Part shown: piece after piece, positions 55,965-64,000 of the stretch
Layout: each line of letters opens with the position of its first letter
Position numbering within the stretch: the first letter of the stretch is position 1
NCBI RefSeq assembly: GCF_019703515.2
Contig: NC_059368.1
Location: 31,966,289-32,030,288 of the forward strand
Reading direction: 5' to 3'
Length of the DNA stretch: 64,000 bases
Source: Myxocyprinus asiaticus
Taxonomy: Eukaryota > Chordata > Actinopteri > Cypriniformes > Catostomidae
The notes under the pieces: model-generated
Told to the model about the DNA's origin: nothing
The model's database searches: none
Seen by the model: the letters and a program-made list of their open reading frames with translations, nothing else
Translations under genes and position numbers: made by a program

Positions 55965-57552
55965 TTGTGAAATTTTGGCATTGATTTTGAAAATATGACT
56001 GATCATGCAAAAAAATATCCTTTTATTTAAGGATAATGATCATATGAAGCCATTTATTATCACATAGTTGTTTGGCTCCTTTTTAAATCATATTGATAAC
56101 AGAAATCACCCAAATGGCCCTGATCAAAAGGTTATATACCTTTGAATGTTTGGCCTTGTTACAGACACACAAGGTGACACACACAGGTTTAAATGGCAAT
56201 TAAAGGTTAATTTCCCACACCTGTGGCTTTTTAAATTGCAATTAGTGTCTGTGTATAAATAGTCAATGAGTTTGTTAGCTCTCACGTGGATGCACTGAGC
56301 AGGCTAGATACTGAGCCATGGGGAGCAGAAAAGAACTGTTAAAAGACCTGCGTAACAAGGTAATGGAACTATATAAAGATGGAAAAGGATATAAAAAGAT
56401 ATCCAAAGCCTTGAAAATGCCAGTCAGTACTGTTCAATCACTTATTAAGAAGTGGAAAATTCGGGGATCTCTTGATACCAAGCCAAGGTCAGGTAGACCA
56501 AGAAAGATTTCAGCCACAACTGCCAGAAGAATTGTTCAGGCTACAAAGAAAAACCCACAGGTAACCTCAGGAGAAATACAGGCTGCTCTGGAAAAAGACA
56601 GTGTGGTTGTTTCAAGGAGCACAATACGACGATACTTGAACAAAAATGAGCTGCAATGTCAAGTTGCCAGAAAGAAGCCTTTACTGCACCAATGCCACAA
56701 AAAAGCCCGGTTACAATATGCCCGACAACACCTTGACATGCCTCAAAGCTTCTGGCACACTGTAATTTGGAGTGACGAGACCAAAGTAGAACTTTATGGT
56801 CACAACCATAAGCGCTATGTTTGGAGAGGGGTCAACAAGGCCTATAGTGAAAAGAATACCATCCCCACTGTGAAGCATGGTGGTGGCTCACTGATGTTTT
56901 GGGGGGGTGTGAGCTCTAAAGGCACGGGGAATCTTGTGAAAATTGATGGCAAGATGAATGCAGCATGTTATCAGAAAATACTGGCAGACAATTAGCATTC
57001 TTCTGCACGAAAGCTGCGCATGGGACCCTCTTGGACTTTCCAGCACGACAATGACCCTAAGCACAAGGCCAAGTTGACCCTCCAGTGGTTACAGCAGAAA
57101 AAGGTGAAGGTTTTGGAGTGGCCATCACAGTCTCCTGACCTTAATATCATCGAGCCACTCTGGGGAGATCTCAAACGTGCGGTTCATGCAAGACGACCAA
57201 AGACTTTGCATGACCTGGAGGCATTTTGCCAAGGCAGCTATACCACCTGCAATAATTTGGGGCCTCATAGACAACTATTACAAAAGACTGCATGCTGTCA
57301 TTGATGCTAAAGGGGGCAATACACAGTATTAAGAACTAAGGGTATGCAGACTTTTGAACAGGGGTCATTTCATTTTTTTCCATTGTTGCCATGTTTTGTT
57401 GTATGATTGTGCCATTCTGTTATAACCTACAGTTGAATATGAATCCCATAAGAAATAAAAGAAATGTGTTTTGCCTGCTCACTCATGTTTTCTTTAAAAA
57501 TGGTACATCTATTACCAATTCTTCAAGGGTATGCAAACGTTTGAGCACAACT
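55965..57552 (+). mobile_element. Tc1-like transposon, family 4
   Basis: The right end reads AGGGTATGCAAACGTTTGAGCACAACTGTATA, an outer inverted repeat with a flanking TA. The matching outer left repeat is not present before 55965, but an inner left repeat (AAAGGTTATATACCTTTGAATG, about 56128) is. It encodes a nearly complete transposase with a non-coding leader of about 350 bp. The left boundary is approximate. Confidence 0.85.
56318..57337 (+). pseudogene. Tc1-like transposase, one stop and one frameshift
   Basis: It starts at ATG 56318 (MGSRKELLKDLRNKVMELYK). Helix-turn-helix GKGYKKISKALKMPVSTVQS, hook-like GRPRKISATTARRIV, second HTH VVSRSTIRRYLNKNEL, then the catalytic core WSDETKVELYGHN (Asp 1), [36 protein letters not shown] (Asp 2) and [18 protein letters not shown] (Glu). 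A TAG at 56993-56995 breaks the frame after ILADN. The frame is then lost near 57230, and the last residues ([20 protein letters not shown]) continue in another frame. Otherwise full length, about 340 aa. It is the best-preserved transposase in the window. Confidence 0.88.
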
Positions 57553-57553
57553 G

Positions 57554-57589
<36 letters not shown>

Positions 57590-57608
57590 TATATACAGTA
57601 TATATATA
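57553..57608. repeat. (TA)n / (CA)n microsatellite
   Basis: TA units with an (AC) interruption follow the right end of the Tc1-like element. Confidence 0.9.
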
Positions 57609-60591
57609 AGGTCCCCGATTAATCCTTATTGCATATCAAAGCCTGTTTATCACAATGCAGGCTTTGCTAGTAAATGTTTATTAAAGGATGAGACAGTGCC
57701 AACAGAAAACCTACACCCGTCATTAAGCATTGTTACTCATTTCACATGCAAAGTGGTCATTCAGTCAGAATTGATTTAGTTGACTTAAACAGTTGACTCA
57801 AGCTTCAGGCAAAGATGAAGTGTGACAGAAGTTTTGGTGTCATAAACATCTGTGGCCAAGGCCTAAACAGGAAGTTAGTGAGGTCACAGGATATCAGCTG
57901 ACCCTTGTGGTAGAGGGCTTCTCAGACATGGGGGCAGGGTGAACAGGAAATCATATACATCACCTATGCATCAGTTTAGAATCAGTTGCATTAAACCTGC
58001 ATTGGAATGGAAAGTGTGCCATCACTTATGACCACTATCAGTAAGGAAGAACAGAGGATACAGAAGAATATTGTATTTTTTTTTTTTTTTTGAGTGCATT
58101 TTTTTCTATTAACGCCTCGCATGGAATGGAAATTGGACATCCTGTGACGCATGCCACACCGCTAAATTTCCCAAATTCATCAGAACGGAAAATTAAATGT
58201 CAGATACGTACCATTGATTATTTGTATTTATAATCAAAAGTGATCTGATTTGAAGTATTTCAGATTACAAGCCATATTACTGTATTTAATTTCCTGATAT
58301 ACACTACCAGAGTGATGTTAAAAGATTTTAAAGGTTTTAAAGTGGTTGTGGATTCTCTTAAGTCTTTTTACTTGTTAAATGTTACATGAGAATGTCTAAT
58401 ACGGATCATTACTAACTAAAAAGCAGACAAAATATACTTGCAAATATGACATGAATATGGAAGATTCTAGTCTTTGTTTAGTTTGTAAAACTGTTAAATA
58501 ATTCAGCTTTAAGATGCATGTATAATATGATGAGGCCAACATAACCTTTTCTTTTTAATGGTTATTGTTTGAGCTTCAGCCATGACTGCCAGTGGAGCTT
58601 TATCAATGTCTACATTTATTTGCATGCTGCAACTGTGTTTGGTTGAACTATGTGTGTTGCATAACTTTTGCCTGAATTTAAAATATGCATAACTTGTTTT
58701 CCAGTAGAAAAGGATGATGTTGTATACATTTTACTACATTTCAAAATATGACAGATAATTTATTTCTGTGTCTTTGTTTTGAGAATACATCTCAACAACA
58801 AACTTAGATGCATTACTTTCTCCATATTCATTTACGTAAACACTCAACTTCCATTTCATTTTGTCTTTTCCAATATTATATTTTCATGCTTTTATGTCAA
58901 TAATATAATTGTTTGTAAACTTTGGAGTATCGATATACTTTACATTAGTTATGCCATTGAAATGCTTTATTCTGAAGGCTAATGAAACAGAATGTCAAAT
59001 GAGCTCTTTACAAATGGAAATAACACAAGAGACAATCGAGCAAGTGTGGACTGGGACAAAGGAAAAAAAGGCTGTGACCTATTGTATGTTTGCCCATCAC
59101 AAGCCACAGTGTTTAATCTCCCACTATGTGTATCACATATGCATATAATATGCACAATACACACAAACGTGTGTGCGTGTGTGTGTGTGTCATCCTCCTC
59201 ATTACTTCTGACTGAACACCGATTTAGGGATGTGCCCGAAGCTGAATACTGTATTCGGAAAGGCACGTATAATGACTTCAAAACGAATAACGAATTCATC
59301 TGAACAATAGAAAAAATATTTGTTTGACCGAATATCCAAGAAGCACAAGGGTAACAATTAGAAGCGTCATTTTAAATAATCGTATCCAATATGACAAAGA
59401 AATGATGAGTCTGTGAAGCCAAAATTACTTAAGTGTAAATCTTATGAATGAAAATTCACACGGTGTAATTTTAAATCTGAAGGCCGCGGTTTCGACTCCA
59501 TTTGCGGCATCCATTTATTGTGCACATCTGGAGCTTGTCGAGAGTAACATTAATTTAGAAACTATATCATATACATTTTCCACTTCTTGAAATGTCTGTG
59601 TTAATGTATCACATGATTCACATTTAATGATTCCCATGTATTCATTTATAAACCAGACATGTTGAATTCCTGACCTGAAGTGATGATTTCACAGCAGAGC
59701 TCATCTGTCCGTCTCTTAAAGTTGACCATATTTATATCAAGCGATTAAGGTAATTATCTGGTTAGGCCTTTATTTAAAAAAAAAAGTTTAATGCTCCATA
59801 AAGGTTTAAATGCTCTATAGAGTGTGCATCTATTCACAATATTCCTGCACACGGGGGAAACATGCTCATTCTATTTTTCCCCCTTTTAAACTGTACTTAA
59901 TTTGAGAGTGTTAAGTGTTCTTGAGCTCTGGAAAGATGCCATGTACATTTAACATTATTATTATTATTATTATTACTACTATTATTATTATTATTATTAT
60001 TTTCCTGCAAATCTCTTCTGGAAATTGCACTTTATTTTACAGTATGTGTACTTTCAGTGTACTTACAGTGTACTTATCCAAGAAAGTACTGAGTAATATT
60101 AGGTAACTACATGTATTTATGGGTTAAGTCATATCTTACTGCACCGTTTATCTGCTAGGAATGTGCTGATACATCATATGCTTGTGTGCAAGAGGAAGTA
60201 TTCTAGTAAGAGAAGTTTGTATGTTTTCTTCATTTGATTGGTTCAGTACTTTTCATTTTCCATGGAATGAAACTGGATTTAAACATAGAGTTACAAGAAG
60301 TGGAACTCTGCAGTGAATTCACTATTCAACACTTTTGCGCGCTGTATTTCACCGGAAAAAACAAACCATGTCTCATTCACTAACCACCCAAAATCGAATT
60401 TAACCATGCACAATCAGCACTGAAATATCACTTTGCCATATTTGAATTATGTTACTCTCATTCTTTTCAGTAAATTGATAAGTGAATTGGCCATTATGAC
60501 TAAAATACTCAGCGTGTGCAAATAAACAGTGGGTGCAATTAATTCCCCACAATGTTCTTCTTAGTTAAATGTACAAAGCCACATAGCTTTG
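57609..60591. other. Unassigned non-coding sequence
   Basis: About 3 kb. It contains a T-run (58077-58092), a (GT)n at 59168-59190, an (ATT)n tract (59949-60001) and a GGGATGTGCCCGAAGCTGAATAC block (59227) like a decayed repeat end. No gene seen. Confidence 0.45.
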
Positions 60592-61070
60592 CTGTGTCCC
60601 AATTATTCTACCCCATTTTGTAGGTTAAGTAGTGCGAGTAGTGTTAGCTACACTGAAAATGCAACAAAAACAAAACAAAAAAAGTGTACAAGTACCCCGG
60701 ATGATGTACTTCTTTATCCGAAAAAGTGTGTAATGTTGGACACTTCATGTACTCAATGTTCATGGCTTGCCCTACATAGCAGAAAGGGCGGAGTTACCTG
60801 GATATGATTCTAGCCTGACAAATGAATTGTAATTAGCGGTGAATGTGGCAACTGAGTTTGGGTAATATGCTAAAGCTAGTGACAATGCATCACATGTGTT
60901 TGAAACGTCACTTCCATCGTGATAACAGCAAGTGCTTCCGTGTAGTAAAAATATATATATTAGTGTTCCTTTTGGGACAGTATTACACTTTCAAAATTCA
61001 TACACAACATGGATGAGTGCATAGTGTATTTTGTAAGTGCATTGTGTATAGTGCTACATTTGGGACACAG
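60592..61070. mobile_element. MITE-like repeat with CTGTGTCCCAA ends
   Basis: The left end CTGTGTCCCAATT and right end ATTTGGGACACAG are inverted copies over about 12 bp. The interior holds TAAGTAGTGCGAGTAGTG. No clear TSD. Non-coding. Confidence 0.6.
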
Positions 61071-61153
61071 TTCTTCAGATTTATTTAAGCTAACATGTTG
61101 TCTATCCTTTACTTTTGTACATTTAGGGTATAAGTAAGGTAATGCGCCTTCCC

Positions 61154-62032
61154 AGTAGGGATGGGTGATACCACTTATTTTCTTTTCGATCCGAAATCAA
61201 TAATTTCAAGTCCAATATTGTCGATACCGATACCAACACTGTTACCTCTATTAAATAGATTTTTTGCAATTTCTTGGGATAAAATGGGTAATTTAAAATA
61301 TTATGTTTAGTCATAATTCAAGTCATTATTTTATTTATTTATTTTATTTTTTTATTTTTTACATGTATAAGCCTAAAAAGAAAATTATTAGACTTCTGTT
61401 TTGTTTTGTAACTAGTTTAACCATGGTATTTAGTTACACCATAGTCACCACAAAATTAACCATAGTTAGGCTACTACTACAATATTACCATGGTTTTACT
61501 ACAAAAAAACATACAGCCATGATTACTGCAATATAACTTTAGTAAAACCATGGTTAATTTTTTTTTCTTCTTTTTTTAAATTAACAACAATTACAGAACA
61601 TTAACAATGTTCTAACAACTTATTTAAATAATTTAAATAAACTTTTAACAAACGTCACAAAAACTCATAATAAATGAAGCTGTTTCTCTGATTTTCTATC
61701 ATTACCTCTGCAAAGCACCTCTGTTCCCTCTTTTTTGAACGAGCGTTGTGACGGCGCAAGTGCTTTTCTGCTTGTATCTTTCAGCATGTACGTTAATATG
61801 AGTGGAAGAAGAAACAGTTCCCATCCGTCACATGTATTTGCTAATATAGCCAAATCCTTTTTATTTCACTTTGATGCTTATGATTATTGTTCATGTTCAT
61901 GGTAACCAAATAATAATATCCCTTGTTAAGAAAAATGTTTTGAATCGATATTTTGTGTGAGGATCGATATTTTTGATACAACATCAGTATCGGAATTATC
62001 GATACTTTAGGATCGATCTGCCCATCCCTACT
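61154..62032. mobile_element. DNA-transposon-like repeat with AGTAGGGATGGG ends
   Basis: The left end AGTAGGGATGGGTGATACC pairs with the right end GATCTGCCCATCCCTACT. The subterminal parts carry ATCGATAC-type motifs on both sides (TCGATACCGATACC left, CAGTATCGGAATTATCGATAC right). Inside lie CCATGGTTTTACTAC / GTAAAACCATGG inverted blocks that may be another small repeat. No coding sequence; no TSD fixed. Confidence 0.65.
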
Positions 62033-62454
62033 TACCAGCACTGCAATCAAAGATAAGCAATACACTGGGCTATGTATGAGCAATACACTAGGCTACAGGG
62101 ACAGTGAGAAAGAGGGTGAAAAACAGACAGATTAAAATATCAAATTACTTTCTGTTTAGTCTTTCGATTTTCAGTTTAAAGCTTTGATCTGGAATGTCAT
62201 CACAACATGGGAGCAAGTTTTATAATGCTAACTCATAAAACTTGCCATGATACAGTTAAATTACAAAAGTCAAGGACAGATTATACAACCAGAGCAATCG
62301 AGACTTGTGAGCAAATTGAGAGCTTCCTTTGATTTGAAATGATTCTATGCACCTTTTTAAAACAAATTACAAATTACTCCCTCTTTGAGGATATAAACTA
62401 AAATTAGGGGGTAAAATTGGTGTAAGATTAGCCAGTTTTTACATATGTTGTCTC
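62033..62454. other. Unassigned non-coding sequence
   Basis: Nothing recognised. Confidence 0.35.
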
Positions 62455-62456
62455 CA

Positions 62457-62926
62457 GGGCTGTATTAACGCATGGGTTTACCAGGGCTTAAGCCCCAGGG
62501 CCCGCGGCTGCAGGGGACCCCTGAACTCCCAGGGGTGGGGGGGTGGGGGGGGGGGGGGGGGGGGGTCTAGTCGCAGTATTCTCCCGTCAACATTCTCAGG
62601 AGTGCGCGTATGTAAACGCGTTCTGTGGGAGATGCTGATGTAAACACAAAGAGGGTGCGCAATGGCTAAACCCGTCCGTGTAGTGCATGATCATCGAGTG
62701 ATAACGTTTTGCTTATGCGCTGTGTGGTTTGATTGGGTACTGTTCCGTCACACTTTGGAGTAGGTGTTTCCCATGGGCAGTATATGTTAGTGGTTAAAAA
62801 AAAAAAAGTGGGTTAATTTTGTTGTTGCAGGTGTAGGAAAAACATTACTCAACCAACCGGCTTACTATTTGACCGGCCCACTGGGAAAAGTCCCGGTGAT
62901 CCCAGTGGCCAATTCATCCCTGATTC
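62457..62926. repeat. Possible hAT-like remnant
   Basis: The left part begins CAGGGCTGTATTAACGCATGG. The reverse complement of the right part begins CAGGGATGAATTGGCCACTGG. The two are loosely alike. GTTGTCTC precedes the left end; GTTGTCTA lies seven bases beyond the right end, so the target duplication is not clean. A long G-run is at 62527-62566. Confidence 0.35.
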
Positions 62927-63091
62927 CAAGTTGTCTACTATCACTTGATATTATAAAAATTAGTCCGGTAAATTGGGTAATTTGCTCCTGGTCAGAGGGT
63001 AAGATGAGCCATCTGGGATTAAGTTGATCGACTGAATTTTTCCAGTGACACACTTAATAAAATCTATTTATTGATTATTTATAATCATCTC

Positions 63092-63412
63092 TGGTTATAC
63101 ATGTAACCTCAGTTCCCTGAGATGAAGGGAACGAGACATTGCATCAAACGCTATGGGGATTCCTTCTCCGATGACCTAGTTAAAGCCTTTGTACAATAAT
63201 GCCAATCCTGTAATTGGCAATGGTGTTTGAGCCCGCACCTTTAGGCACGCATTTGGCCCATATAAGCATGTGCAAAATCACCATTTCAGAATTTTGTGAC
63301 TGAGGGACAAAAGCACATCGCTCGTACCTCAAAACTCTGAAGTAGTAGTGCGGCCAGTTTATGCAATGTCTCATTCTCTTCATCTCAGAGAACCGAGGTT
63401 ACATGCATAACC
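63092..63412. repeat. Inverted repeat pair (about 52 bp arms), likely DIRS-like terminus
   Basis: The left arm 63092-63144 (GGTTATACATGTAACCTCAG...) and right arm 63361-63412 (...CCGAGGTTACATGCATAACC) are inverted copies with few mismatches around a spacer of about 216 bp. Each arm itself has a small palindrome (GTTAYACATGTAAC type). It lies just downstream of the recombinase below, where DIRS elements carry complex terminal repeats. Confidence 0.65.
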
Positions 63413-63694
63413 GGAGACATTCCCTTTTGATTAAGATTCAGATGGGAAGTTAATCTCAGCCTGGGAATCTATATGAACCATACAAATACACGCAGTATAA
63501 ATGTAACCCCTTCACAACCAGAGGTTGGGAAAGTAGGTTTTATTTCTATTGGAAGTGCTTGTGAGTTCTGGGGGGGGGGGGGGGGGGTAATTTCAACAAC
63601 AGCCTACATACAGGTGGCTGTATCAAAATATATCAGGAAGCCTGCCTGTAAAGGAGCTTGGGCTCACCCGCTGAGTGTTGGAACAATAAGCATT

Positions 63695-64000
63695 CTAGAC
63701 AAAGAGGACCTGTGAAAAAATGGAGGCCACGTCTAGGTTGTAAAACCTCCTGAACGTGTTTTATGAAGACCAACCTGCTGCAAAACATATGTCCTGCAAG
63801 GACACACCGTTTGTCCATGCCCATGAAGAGGCCATGCCTCTAACTGAATGTGCTTTCACACCAATAGGGCATCTCACGCCCTGTGATTCATAAGCGAGTG
63901 CGATCTCATCAACAATCCAGTGAGAGAGCCTATGCTTGGAGACAGACATGCCTTTTCTGCATCCTCCATTACAAACAAAGAGCTAATCCAACAGCCTATA
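63695..64000 (-). pseudogene. DIRS-like tyrosine recombinase, C-terminal end, cut by the window edge
   Basis: Minus strand. In one frame from the right edge: LFVCNGGCRKGMSVSKHRLS, HWIVDEIALAYESQGV, GVKAHSVRGMASSWAW (the H-x-x-R box), LQDICFAAGWSS, and, after a TAA at 63763-63761, FRRFYNLDVAS (the catalytic Tyr region). The frame ends with TAG at 63697-63695. A TAG near 63985 also interrupts it. Tyrosine recombinases of DIRS/Ngaro retroelements insert circular DNA without making target duplications. Reverse transcriptase and RNase H should lie to the right, outside the window. Two stops suggest an inactive copy. Confidence 0.8.

Noticed and set aside
62457..62926. hAT element with clean boundaries
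   Set aside because: Similar CAGGG starts, but the flanking octamers are offset by seven bases. Kept as a low-confidence remnant.

Overview
The window is vertebrate nuclear DNA, almost certainly from a teleost fish and most likely a cyprinid. The evidence is AT-rich non-coding sequence, long (TA)n and (CA)n microsatellites, and many fish-type transposable elements: Tc1-like DNA transposons, APE-type LINEs, hAT elements, TTAA-flanked MITEs, a Ty3/Gypsy element, a DIRS-like element and a tRNA-derived SINE. The species call rests on recognising repeat families and was not tested. I see no intact host protein-coding gene. The only host-like coding pieces are a THAP-type zinc-finger exon cut in two by a LINE (27279-27371 and 30703-30815) and a possible MADF-domain exon (44130-44310, minus strand).

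Layout, left to right. 408-1030: MITE of family B. 1645-4858: degraded APE/RT LINE, minus strand. 6318-6480: small MITE. About 7246-13195: L2-like LINE, minus strand, split by a hAT element (8521-9368) and by a gag-only LTR retrotransposon (10204-12664) that contains a perfect 486-bp tandem duplication. 14267-23866: MITE of family A, split by a Ty3/Gypsy element on the minus strand (about 14350-23335). One LTR of that Gypsy element is itself split by a hAT element (15016-16964). 24095-27010: two Tc1-like transposons abutting on one shared TA, the second carrying a SINE. 27372-30702: a well-preserved LINE, open except for three in-frame stops.

31390-34420: fragments of dispersed repeats. 34688-39154: a second nest, in which a family-A MITE contains a hAT element (34978-35543) and a plus-strand gag-only LTR element (35712-38992); one of its LTRs contains another DNA transposon (37707-38957). 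40127-41789: three MITEs in a row. 41972-43528: second copy of the first Tc1-like family. 47599 to about 49390: a family-A MITE with a 178-bp solo LTR. 50338-51235, about 55570-55950 and 55965-57552: further Tc1-like copies. 60592-62032: two DNA-transposon-like repeats. 63092-64000: 3' end of a DIRS-like tyrosine-recombinase retroelement running off the right edge.

The coding remnants do not form a pathway or operon; each belongs to its own element. The order of insertion can be read from what interrupts what. Boundaries resting on a target-site duplication (TSD) that I could read are strong. Family names come from motif recognition and are weaker. I found no evidence for a new biochemical system. 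The most interesting objects are the nested insertions, the two gag-only LTR elements and the LINE-split THAP exon.
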